From positions 1 to 22,574 of the IMG/VR virus record IMGVR_UViG_3300037360_000175: 22,574 nt of DNA; one strand, 5' to 3'. This document shows positions 1-8,900 of the stretch, in pieces. The first letter of the stretch is position 1; each line of letters starts with the position of its first letter. The position numbers were made by a program, and so were the translations under genes. Source of the stretch: a virus. Under the pieces are notes generated by a model. That model made no database searches, was not told the DNA's origin, and was given only the letters and a program-made list of their open reading frames with translations.

Positions 1-1693
1 CGGCTCCCGGTCCTACGAGTCCTGTAAAGCCTTGGAGTCCCGTGCTTCCTTGGGCTCCTGCCCCGCCCGTGCCTCCAGTAGGCCCCGTCAAACCAGTAAG
101 GCCTTGTAGTCCCGTTAGACCTTGCAGACCAGTGCCTCCTTGGGCTCCTACCCCGCCCGTTCCTCCTGTAGGTCCTGTCAAACCAGTATTACCTTGTAAT
201 CCAGTTTTCCCTTGTAATCCTGTTAAGCCTTGAAGCCCTGTTAATCCCTGAAGACCTGTTAGACCTTGCAAACCTGTAAAGCCCTGGACTCCTGTGAGGC
301 CTTGTAATCCTGTTAAGCCTTGAAGCCCTGTTAATCCCTGAAGACCTGTTAGTCCTTGTAATCCTGTAAAGCCCTGGACTCCTGTGAGGCCTTGTAATCC
401 TGTTAAGCCTTGTAATCCTGTAAAGCCCTGGACTCCTGTTAGACCTAGTCCTTGGACTCCAGTTCTTCCTTGGACTCCAGTGAGGCCTTGTAATCCTGTT
501 AAGCCTTGAAGCCCTGTTAATCCCTGGACTCCTGTATTACCTTGAACCCCCGTGAGGCCTTGAAGACCCGTGAGGCCTTGAAGCCCTGTAAGACCTTGTA
601 TGCCTTGTAGTCCTGTGTTTCCTTGTATGCCTTGAACTCCTGTAGGGCCTTGTAAACCTGTAGGGCCCTGTAATCCTGTAGTACCTTGGACTCCGACACC
701 TGTAAACCCTTGAGGCAATATAATAGCACTTATGTTTCCCGTGGCATCGGTCACAACCATTCTCTGGCCAGGTCCAGATAGGTTTTGGAGTTGAACAGAA
801 CTCACCACATTTAAAGACCCAGTAACATCCGCGGTTCCAGAAAATACGACACTTGACCCGGACACGGTCATTGGCGAGTTTACGTAAGTAGAGCCATTGC
901 TTACCGGTATATAGGTATTAGAAACCAAAGCTCCTGGGCCAGTTATACCCTGTAGACCTGTTATACCTTGCACTCCGGTGGATCCTGTAAAGCCTTGCGT
1001 GGACCCTGCACTAATCTGGACCCATACTCCCGTTCCCGTGGTCCCTGCAAATAGGGCACCATCCGTTTCCTGGAAAAGTAAAACAGGCTCGGGAGGACCT
1101 AACGGAGGGTAGTAGGTTTGGTCAAGAAAATTTGCAAGTCCCGTGATACCTTGGACGCCTTGTATTCCTTGGACACCAGTTCCACCAGAAACCGAGCCCG
1201 CGGAAATCTGCACCCAATGGTCGGATCCTGCTACGCCGGCAAATAAAGCTTGGTCTTGCTCGTTGTAAAGTAATTCCGGTGTCACTCCAAGTGACGGGTA
1301 CGGTGTTTCGTCAAGAAAATTTATGGCTTGGGTTAAACCAGTGATGCCTTGCAACCCTGTCTGACCTTGAGCTCCGTCAGCCCCGTCAGCCCCGTCAGCC
1401 CCGTCAGCTCCAGCAGCTCCAGCTGGCCCTTTAGATCCTGCTGGTCCAGCGGGACCCGGAACCCCCAGACCGGTATGGCCTTGAACGCCGGTAGGATTTA
1501 AAGCTACCGAAGTATTCAAAGTGTTAACATTATCGTAAATGTCCGCAAAGAAAGCCTGCCATGGGCGTTTTACGGAGCCTGTGGTATTCCCTCCAGCATC
1601 ACTTTCGACAATATCAGTTCTGTTCGGAGGCGGTCCCAGTTTTGGGACCGTGACCGCGGCGGGATTAGAAGGTTTTTTCTTTAGTGATGCCAA
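1..1693 (-). CDS. Collagen-like phage fibre protein, 3' end beyond window
   Basis: This frame is open for 564 codons from a TTG start and runs off the left edge. An in-frame TAG lies four codons upstream of the TTG and the first in-frame ATG is far downstream, so TTG (1693-1691) is the only sensible start. AGAGGAA sits 2 bases before it and overlaps the tailspike stop codon. The N-terminus is Lys/Pro-rich and is followed by a WQAFFADIYDN segment, possibly a virion anchor. A short collagen stretch with GAD repeats follows, then two copies of a 42-43 residue module ending WVQISAGS (residues about 126-167 and 189-231). After a non-collagen segment (residues about 265-328) comes a long Gly-X-Y tract from residue 329 to the edge, dominated by GLQGLT and GVQGFT units, with Thr frequent in the Y position as in other phage and bacterial collagens. 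It is probably a trimeric rod acting in adsorption, next to the tailspike. The receptor-binding tip is not seen. Confidence 0.85.
   Translation of the reverse strand, partial: MASLKKKPSNPAAVTVPKLGPPPNRTDIVESDAGGNTTGSVKRPWQAFFADIYDNVNTLNTSVALNPTGVQGHTGLGVPGPAGPAGSKGPAGAAGADGADGADGADGAQGQTGLQGITGLTQAINFLDETPYPSLGVTPELLYNEQDQALFAGVAGSDHWVQISAGSVSGGTGVQGIQGVQGITGLANFLDQTYYPPLGPPEPVLLFQETDGALFAGTTGTGVWVQISAGSTQGFTGSTGVQGITGLQGITGPGALVSNTYIPVSNGSTYVNSPMTVSGSSVVFSGTADVTGSLNVVSSVQLQNLSGPGQRMVVTDATGNISAIILPQGFTGVGVQGTTGLQGPTGLQGPTGVQGIQGNTGLQGIQGLTGLQGLTGLQGLTGVQGNTGVQGLTGLQGLTGLQGLTGVQGRTGVQGLGLTGVQGFTGLQGLTGLQGLTGVQGFTGLQGLTGLQGLTGLQGLTGLQGLTGVQGFTGLQGLTGLQGLTGLQGLTGLQGKTGLQGNTGLTGPTGGTGGVGAQGGTGLQGLTGLQGLTGLTGPTGGTGGAGAQGSTGLQGFTGLVGPGA
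211..390 (-). repeat. 90-bp tandem duplication in collagen tract
   Basis: Bases 211-300 and 301-390 match at 87 of 90 positions, with differences at offsets 53, 59 and 62. The unit encodes 30 residues (ten Gly-X-Y triplets), so the duplication keeps frame. Shortened copies of the same unit follow at 391-440 and about 481-530, showing repeated gain and loss. It lies wholly inside the collagen-like gene. Confidence 0.9.
1001..1318 (-). repeat. Duplicated 42-43 residue non-collagen module
   Basis: Two copies, at 1193-1318 and 1001-1129, each begin with FLD and end with WVQISAGS. They share about 25 of 42 residues, including ALFAG near the middle. A short collagen linker separates them. The divergence points to an older duplication than the 90-bp one. 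The fold is not recognised. The WVQIS ending resembles small beta modules often seen in phage fibres, which is inference only. Confidence 0.8.
1371..1406 (-). repeat. Four 9-bp repeats encoding Gly-Ala-Asp
   Basis: Four tandem 9-bp units (GCTCCGTCA once, then GCCCCGTCA three times on the plus strand) encode consecutive GAD triplets in the first short collagen segment. A 9-bp unit changes length without breaking frame or Gly periodicity. Confidence 0.85.
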
Positions 1694-1700
1694 GTTTCCT

Positions 1701-4574
1701 CTATGCTATTAGTAAGTTTATTGACTGAGGGGCTATACTATACACATAATTACTCCCTAAAGGAGTTTCTTCCCACGTAGATGAGACCATTGATTCTGCA
1801 CCGCTGTATGTGCGGACAAAGGGAGTCAAAATCTGCCACTGCGTACTATCCATGGATATCGCACCTGGCATCGGATTTACCCCATCTTGACTATACCCGT
1901 AAATCATAAATGGCAACATACCCCGCCGGCCCCCCCTCGCGGCAGGAACAAAAGGGAAAGAGGTCTGGTACACCGTCCAGCCTGTATACGTTCCAGCACC
2001 CGTCGAACCGGTCAAATTAGCTGTCAAAACTCCTGTTCCAAAATTATAATTGGTTACTGTACCTGTCATAGTTACCGTTGGATCACTGAGGGCTACAGCA
2101 TAAATGGACTGCCCAAGACTAATGGAATTAAGTCCAGCTCCTACTTGAAAACTCGCTGGAGACTGCGGGGAATCAATCGTGTCTGGAGCCGATAAGGGGT
2201 TGCATGAGCTGAGGTATACAGTTGTTGGCGAGGACTGAGTTGTCATATCAATTTGTGGAAAGCTAATCGTCGTCATTTTTAAAAATGTCTGGTATGTCAA
2301 GGTAGATGTCGTATCTACGGTAGTGCCATTTAGCGCCACTTTATAAGACACAGGAGGAGTAATAACAGCCGCTGTTCCAGAGACTGTTATTGCGGGGATA
2401 TTTAACCCGTTCGCATCAAGATGTCCGTATTCTTGCCCTAAATTTCCCCAATAAAACCGGCCCTGGACTGGGTCACGCTCATCCCAAGTATAAGTATCCG
2501 TTCTCGGACTAACATTGGTATTATCATAACCTGCGGAAGTATGTATTCGTGATAGATTATTTATATTGTTAACCGTTACAAACTGCCTGCTCCATAAATT
2601 CACTGCATTTGATGGAGACCCACAGGCTGTCACTAAAGTGCTCAACCCATCCGCACGGTCTAAAGGGTTATGCACAATAAACTGGGCCTTTCCTTGATCC
2701 GAACTGTCAACCGCGGAGTAATCTCCAACAATTTCCTTGAAGGTCTTATAAGCGGTCGAGTCCAGGAACGCTTGCCCGGTCTGATACCCATCCGCTAAAT
2801 GATATGCTTGCCCCGAATACCCCACAACCTGGTTATTTTCAATGTTTCCAGGCAATACGGAGCCTGAATTCTGACTGTAAATGCCCCAGCCCTGGGTCAC
2901 GACTGAAGGACCTTGATAAATCGAGTTGTTCGAGACCAACACATAATTATTGACGGATGAAGAAATATAGATTCCATATATTAAATTCGTCCCCGTCGTC
3001 ACGGAAATATTATTGCCCGTAACAATTGAATTTCCTATCACTGTATTGTTGATTTCAATACCGGTTTCTTGGGGGTCAACGCACTGGTTATTTGTTATTG
3101 AGTAGTTTGAGCCATATACGGAAATGTCCTTCATCGAATCATAAATTATGTTGCTATCAATCATCCAGTTATTGGCATTCTGAATAGAGATTGCAACACC
3201 CGTACAGTTATATAAAGAGCACCCCATCACTTTTCCAGAAGTCATGGCGCCCGTGGCGATTATTCCAAGAAAAGCATTGTATATAACGGAATTACGTACG
3301 ATGTTGCCTGACCCACTCTGGTCAAAGCAAACACAATACCCCGTAGGAGAGGCGTTTCGAATCGTGCAATTTTCTATGATAGCGTTAAAAGTCTCTAAAT
3401 AAATTATGGTCTGGGCGGTAGCTGAACCATCAATTATCAAGTCCCGGAGCACAGGTCCGCGTAGTCCGCCAACCCCATCCGCCATCTGAATAAAAGTCCC
3501 GGACGAGCCAATGAACTGTAAGTTAGCCAGATACTCTTCATTGGCAGGATTGTTTTCATCGTCTGTTTCAAAAGGCTGACTTCCCTTTAAATTTATCCCC
3601 CCGTGAGTAGTAGGAATACTTATAGCATTACAATAATATTTTTTTGACGAATTAAAAACAACCCACATCCCGGTCGAGCAAGAATTTATCGCCAATTGTA
3701 TAGGAGCGGTATCGTCCGTCGTTATAGTATCATTGAGGAAACTTCCATCCCCTTTTGCTCCGAACCATTCGGGCTTAACCTCAATAATACCATAAAGAAC
3801 TGGAGCAGAACCGCCAGATCCTACATAGAAATGCTGGAAATCGTCTGAGGGGGACGCATGAACAGTCGGCTGAATAGCCGTATTCCACTTTAACCCGCCA
3901 TTGGCGCTGAATACAATGTCCGAGGCCAGGGCCGGCTGAGTTATATAAAAAATTCCATTAATGTAAAGATAAAAATTGTTGTTACCAGAAACGAATGCAT
4001 CCGCGGCCTCGACCGCGCCCGTGTCATCGTTTACCCCGTCCCCCACTGCTCCGTACATAAATGGCGAAACATAACCATTCAACTCAAGGACCCATCGTCC
4101 GGTCACGGACGGACTCGGGGCGATATATACTCCTCCATCGTCTGCCTGAGTAGAGGCCGCGTTCCAGTAATAGGTTCCGCCGCCGCCATCCCCGACAGTG
4201 TTATACCCCAGGGTGGTCACGGCTAAAGAAGACCCGGGAGCTAAAGATCTGAGGCCCGCCGGTCCTTCGAGGGTAGCAATCAAGTTATACCCGGCCACGG
4301 CTGAGCCAATGTTGTCAACGGTCCAAAGGACGTTCCCCATTTGGTCTTGCAAGACAAATTTATATAACCCTGGTGAAAGCCATACGTTAGCAGAACCCAT
4401 TCCGTCCAGGATCACGGGATTTGTATTTGCTCCAATACCTGTCGAGTCAACATAAGTGCTTTTTGGGGTTGTAGTTCCAGCGATATAAGTGAATAGCTGT
4501 CCAGCAACGAGAGGTTGACCAGCACTGTTCCAGTAGAAAAACTTCGGACTTGGACTTAATACGGTTGTAGTCAT
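1701..4574 (-). CDS. Tailspike with head-binding domain and right-handed beta-helix
   Basis: This 957-aa protein is a probable trimeric tailspike that binds, and may cleave, host surface polysaccharide. Residues 1-95 look like a P22-type head-binding domain (SAGQPLVAGQLFTYIAGTTTP, then a WLSPGLYKFVLQD segment). Two pectate-lyase-3 style entry motifs follow, GAVGDGVNDDT at 175-185 and EWFGAKGDG at 269-277 with DDTAPIQLAI at 287-296. Residues about 370-590 hold short Asn-rich rungs such as NCTIRNAS and NNSIYQG, typical of a parallel beta-helix. Residues 600-957 are probably the trimerisation and distal domains and are not recognised. No catalytic residues can be assigned. The ATG overlaps the TGA of the upstream gene (ATGA) and has AAGGA about 8 bases before it, suggesting coupled translation. 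The gene ends 7 bp before the collagen-like gene, so both fibres are likely co-made. Confidence 0.88.
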   Translation of the reverse strand: MTTTVLSPSPKFFYWNSAGQPLVAGQLFTYIAGTTTPKSTYVDSTGIGANTNPVILDGMGSANVWLSPGLYKFVLQDQMGNVLWTVDNIGSAVAGYNLIATLEGPAGLRSLAPGSSLAVTTLGYNTVGDGGGGTYYWNAASTQADDGGVYIAPSPSVTGRWVLELNGYVSPFMYGAVGDGVNDDTGAVEAADAFVSGNNNFYLYINGIFYITQPALASDIVFSANGGLKWNTAIQPTVHASPSDDFQHFYVGSGGSAPVLYGIIEVKPEWFGAKGDGSFLNDTITTDDTAPIQLAINSCSTGMWVVFNSSKKYYCNAISIPTTHGGINLKGSQPFETDDENNPANEEYLANLQFIGSSGTFIQMADGVGGLRGPVLRDLIIDGSATAQTIIYLETFNAIIENCTIRNASPTGYCVCFDQSGSGNIVRNSVIYNAFLGIIATGAMTSGKVMGCSLYNCTGVAISIQNANNWMIDSNIIYDSMKDISVYGSNYSITNNQCVDPQETGIEINNTVIGNSIVTGNNISVTTGTNLIYGIYISSSVNNYVLVSNNSIYQGPSVVTQGWGIYSQNSGSVLPGNIENNQVVGYSGQAYHLADGYQTGQAFLDSTAYKTFKEIVGDYSAVDSSDQGKAQFIVHNPLDRADGLSTLVTACGSPSNAVNLWSRQFVTVNNINNLSRIHTSAGYDNTNVSPRTDTYTWDERDPVQGRFYWGNLGQEYGHLDANGLNIPAITVSGTAAVITPPVSYKVALNGTTVDTTSTLTYQTFLKMTTISFPQIDMTTQSSPTTVYLSSCNPLSAPDTIDSPQSPASFQVGAGLNSISLGQSIYAVALSDPTVTMTGTVTNYNFGTGVLTANLTGSTGAGTYTGWTVYQTSFPFVPAARGGRRGMLPFMIYGYSQDGVNPMPGAISMDSTQWQILTPFVRTYSGAESMVSSTWEETPLGSNYVYSIAPQSINLLIA

Positions 4575-5971
4575 TTTAATTTCCTTCTTCGAATCGGCAG
4601 ATTTATGTTCCCCAGAGTAAGTGCTTGACCCCTCTGTTTAAGTTCGTTTATAAGCTGATTATTAGCCATCCAATCATCGTAAGTCTGTTTCGCATCAGCA
4701 ATTGCACGCTCATTACTACCCACAGGAGCCTGGGAGGCCTGAGAAGTCCCGCCCGGCCCAGCCAAGGTCTGCTGCCCTGAAGTAGGATAGGGCGTCGGTG
4801 GTTGCTGAGGAGACATGGCGCCCATGACCATACGAGGATTTTCAGGTAATTTTTGTTGCTGGGCTTGGTATGCCTGGGCATACATGGTAGCCAAAACATC
4901 ATTGGGTTTATTACTGAGCTCTAACTGGTGCGCAGGTATATCTAAAGGTTGCTTAGTTATGATATTTTGAGAGTTAATCGGAACTGAAGACGCTAACACC
5001 CTGTTAAAATCCCGCAAAGTCTTCCACTGGTCTCGGATCTCGGGATTGGCCGAGGACGACACCGCCGCATCTATTTGTGTTCTCACCAATTGCGCGACCG
5101 AGGCCTGGGCCTGGGCTTGTAAAGCTTGGTCCATGTTATTGGAATTTAAAGACTTAGCCGGTACGGCTAAAGCCTCGAGCCTTTGCTGAACCGCGGGGAA
5201 GGGCATTGTATTCCACTGTTGAACGGTAGGAATCAAGGCCTGGACCAAGGCCGCGGCCTTGGGCGGAGTATCGGGAGCCTTTGAGTAGTTGGTTAAGGTA
5301 TCAACAATAGGTTGAGCTTTAAATACTTTAGAAGGATTAGCCGTTGTAACTTGGGCTAAAGTAGTCTGTTGTGCGGTCTTGTTCGAGACCGCGGCCTGGG
5401 CCTCGGAAACAGGCGGTTTAGGAGCGGGTTGCTCAGGAGCTGGTGGTTTATTTACTTTTGTTTCAACCACGACGCTCTTTGAAGCCGCATCAGATTTTTT
5501 AGCATCTATCAAAGCCTGGGGAGTCTGGGTAGCTGGCTCGTATACTTTTTTACCGGTATCCTGCTGAACTGCTACCGTTTTTGAGGAAGGTTCCATAGAC
5601 CCATTACGAAAAACAAGGCGTCCTGTTCCGCCTGATTCTGAAATGGCGCCTACTATTGCCTTTTTTTGCTCCGTATCATCTAATGGAGCAGCAGGACCCA
5701 TGGCCGCGCCGGACGGCGCCGGAGCCGGGTTAATTTCTGATTGAGGCGGAGGAGGAGTTCGCATAACGTGTGTGACCGGCTGTAACTGCCCCAATGTCGG
5801 TAGCGACGGGCTATTGTTCTGAACATTAAAAATATTCGCTGTATCAGCAGGGGCTGGTTGTTGGGGCGCCACCAGTTGCTGTTTAAGTGTGTCAACCGTA
5901 TTAGACAAATGAGCAATAACCTCTTTCATAGAATATCCTGAGTCTAGTGCGGCTTTAATATCGTACGGCAT
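4571..5971 (-). CDS. Pro/Ala/Gln-rich putative internal virion protein
   Basis: This is a 466-aa protein of unknown function. Its N-terminus, YDIKAALDSGYSMKEVIAHL, resembles a short helical motif found near the start of many phage ejection or internal virion proteins (family knowledge, not searched). A short coiled-coil-like helix follows. Residues about 40-240 are disordered-looking and rich in Pro, Ala and Gln. A more helical part (about 240-370, with QALQAQAQASVAQLV) and a Pro/Gln-rich stretch come next. The C-terminus ends in a basic RRRKLK. No signal peptide or membrane segment is evident. TAACAATG joins it to the 1011-aa gene (2-bp gap), with GGAGA as ribosome binding site, and its stop overlaps the tailspike start. 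Its place between ejection proteins and tailspike suggests a virion component carried with the DNA, but a tail-assembly role is equally possible. Confidence 0.8.
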   Translation of the reverse strand: MPYDIKAALDSGYSMKEVIAHLSNTVDTLKQQLVAPQQPAPADTANIFNVQNNSPSLPTLGQLQPVTHVMRTPPPPQSEINPAPAPSGAAMGPAAPLDDTEQKKAIVGAISESGGTGRLVFRNGSMEPSSKTVAVQQDTGKKVYEPATQTPQALIDAKKSDAASKSVVVETKVNKPPAPEQPAPKPPVSEAQAAVSNKTAQQTTLAQVTTANPSKVFKAQPIVDTLTNYSKAPDTPPKAAALVQALIPTVQQWNTMPFPAVQQRLEALAVPAKSLNSNNMDQALQAQAQASVAQLVRTQIDAAVSSSANPEIRDQWKTLRDFNRVLASSVPINSQNIITKQPLDIPAHQLELSNKPNDVLATMYAQAYQAQQQKLPENPRMVMGAMSPQQPPTPYPTSGQQTLAGPGGTSQASQAPVGSNERAIADAKQTYDDWMANNQLINELKQRGQALTLGNINLPIRRRKLK

Positions 5972-5973
5972 TG

Positions 5974-8900
5974 TTATCTCCAGAAAGAATCTAATGGAGG
6001 ACGAGTATCATTTTGTCTTTTATTATTATTATTTACCATTTTGCCAAGAGTTTGCACGCCCTTGCCTACAGCGACTGCTGTGCCCCCAGTAATTGAAGCC
6101 ATGGCCGGAGCGGATCTCAAGATGCTTTTTACACCTGGATTAAAAGAGCCATTATTCGCGATCGCGGACTTTATTTGATTTTCAGAGAACGGTATATAAG
6201 TATGAGACTTAACCCCCATGGTATTATGCACTTCGTGGTCTTCAAAACCGAATCCATCATAATTCTTTTTAATGTAGCGTTCCAGGCCTGGGGACTTTTC
6301 CATCAGGCCCATAAGTGGCCGCAAGTGCTCGGGTAGGAAAGAGCCCACAAAGTCGGGACCTCCGGCAAACCCATGAGATTGCAGAACCTTATTTATAGTA
6401 CCCCAATCATCTTTACTTTTAGTCTTCATATCGTACACGATATCCCTGATGTCTTTTTCCTGCTGTTTCAGCGTTTTTATTGCCAAGCCACGGAACCTCA
6501 AATCTTCTTCTTTTTGGCTCGTAGGTATTTTGTCCAATCGCTCTTGGTCATAAGTAGGGTGCTGTTTTTTATAAAAATAATCAATTGACTTTTGATAGTC
6601 TTTGGCTCTTTGAGCAAGTCCTTCTTTATCTGTAAGGGCGTTTGTTAGATTATTTATATCTCCCTTAAACATGTCGGACAATGATGTTTTTTCTGTGACT
6701 GGATTCCTGATATTTAAGTAAGCAGGTGTCACATTTGATTGGAAACTTGGCTTATGGTATTGCAAATCTCTCAAGGGGGCCCCATAAACAGCATATCCGT
6801 CCGAAACTTCTGGGCTGTCTGTCCAAAAAGAGTGCCCGAGAATTCGGCCGCGCTCGGCCTGTGGGAACTCTCCGCTTTTTGGAACATCTGGCATTGTTCT
6901 GCCGTTTGTCACTATCTTAGGCTGACCGTTTTCATGAACAACTTTACTTGCGGTTTCAGGAGATTTTTCCCAGTCCCCAAAAAAGTTCTTGAATTGGGGG
7001 GTCTTTTGCTGGGCCATTTGAGCTTCAGATCCACCGATTGCTCCAGAGGGCTTACCACCAAATATTCTCTTCCAAAGTGGCCGGTTTATTTCTTTTAATT
7101 TAGCTTCGTATTTCGACTTTAGCTCCTGTAGATTTCTGGCCTCTATTGTGAGTCCTTCCCCATTAGATTTACCTTTTTCCGTTATTGTAATTGAGTGATA
7201 TGGCTCAGTTTTTCCCTTTATACCGGGAGCCCCCCCTGTATATTCGGCTTTAATACCTGTCTTATCTATGAACTCTCTTACAATATTTCCTCCTAATTTT
7301 TCATTTGGATAGATAAGTTCAGGATTTACTGATTTAAGAACTTGAGTTGCTCCGCCGGGGGTGTATGGCGGTTTGGGCCATGCTCCGACGGGGATGTATG
7401 GCGGTTTGGGCCATGCTCCAGCATTCGGGTTTGGTCCTGTTCCGCCACCCATATTTGGATTCGGCTGAGGACCTTGCGGATTCCAATTAACCGGCGATTG
7501 ACCAACGGGGGGCAACATAGGCTTTTCCGCAGGCGTCAACACATCTCCCACTTTGCTCACCCCACGACCAAGATTCATCAATGTCGATGCTGCCCGTCCC
7601 TGATTTAAAGCTGCCTGACCTAGCTCTCGGACAGCGATCGTGCCAGCAATCGCCGGAATAGACGCAGGATGTGCCAGAGCAGTTCCCATTCCTCCCAGGA
7701 CCTCTGTGCCTCTTATAAGCGCATTAAAGGGGGAGGGTTTCTTGGATAACGCATTTTCCAGGGCATCCTGGGCAAATTTGATATCCCGGGCCTCGAGATT
7801 AAGTTTCCCGGCCTCAGGGACATAGCCATTAATCTTTTTTATAACCCCACTCTGGAAAGAATCATACATGGCCTCTTTAACCGGATCAAGCGATGGGTCA
7901 TAATGCTTGTATTTGGCCCCAATTGATCGCTTTACATCCACCAAATCCGTAGGGGATAGCTTATCTGGATCAATGTTCTTGGCTTTTAATTCATCTATGA
8001 TATCAGAATGAATGTTATCGATGACTTTTTTGGCCGCAGTCCGCTCTCCAGCACGAATCTCACCAGGTATGCCGGCTTTTACATCCTCAACGATTGATTT
8101 CAGCGTTGTAGTTTCACCAGGATTTTTCTCGGCATATTGCTTAATCAAGTCATCTGCTTGAGTCCATTTATCTTTAAAGGCATCCTTTGCATTTTGGAAG
8201 GATGCCTTATACCCTAACGGACTGTCCAGTTTGTAATCTTTTATGGTATTTCCGATATTGGCCTCGGCCTGAGTATATTCAGGAGCAATTTTACCTGCAA
8301 GGGATTTGGTAATTCCTAGTTGTCCGGTATAGACCGTTTTTCCAAGGTTTGTTGCCGCCTTCCCTGTAGCAGATAGCATTCCAGGTACTTTACCCACAAA
8401 GGGCAATAAATTCAAGGCAGATTGCACATCTGGATTTCCAAGAACATTTTCTGCTGTTGACGCCACTGCCGTTGCCCCAGGGATTTTATTCGCGGCCACA
8501 TTATATAAGGAACCTAAAGTCGTAGTGCTAGGGATGCCTATCGAGCCTGGACCTATAGCTCCAATAGTAGAAGCAGCATCTTGGGCCATGGCCTGAAGAG
8601 GAACCATTCCAAGATTATAAAGGTTTCCCATAGCCCCTCCAGCCAACCGTAGGGGCACTTGACCGATCGCTTTGCCTATGCTTATCAAGGAAGGATGTTC
8701 AGGCAGGGTTGCACCTTCCTGCACATTTTGCAAAGACTGCTGAAACTGTTGAGCATAAGTTTGCGGAATACGTGAAACAGCAGGACTCTCGTCCGGAGTT
8801 CCTTTCGGAACATTTGCTGTCACGTCCGCTGGTGCCGAAGTCATAGGGGCTTGAGGCCCTTGCGGACTCGCGGGAGTTTGAACTAATGCACTGTTATATT

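Noticed and set aside
42-233. Plus-strand Pro/Val-rich open frame
   Set aside because: It is the antisense of the Gly-X-Y repeat, has repeat-driven low complexity and no ribosome binding site.
1-709. CRISPR-like or satellite repeat array
   Set aside because: The repeats are multiples of 9 or 18 bases, keep one minus-strand frame open throughout and encode Gly-X-Y; there are no unique spacers of even length.
517-729. Minus-strand 70-aa Lys/Tyr/Gln-rich frame
   Set aside because: It is the repeat tract read in a shifted frame inside the longer collagen-like frame.
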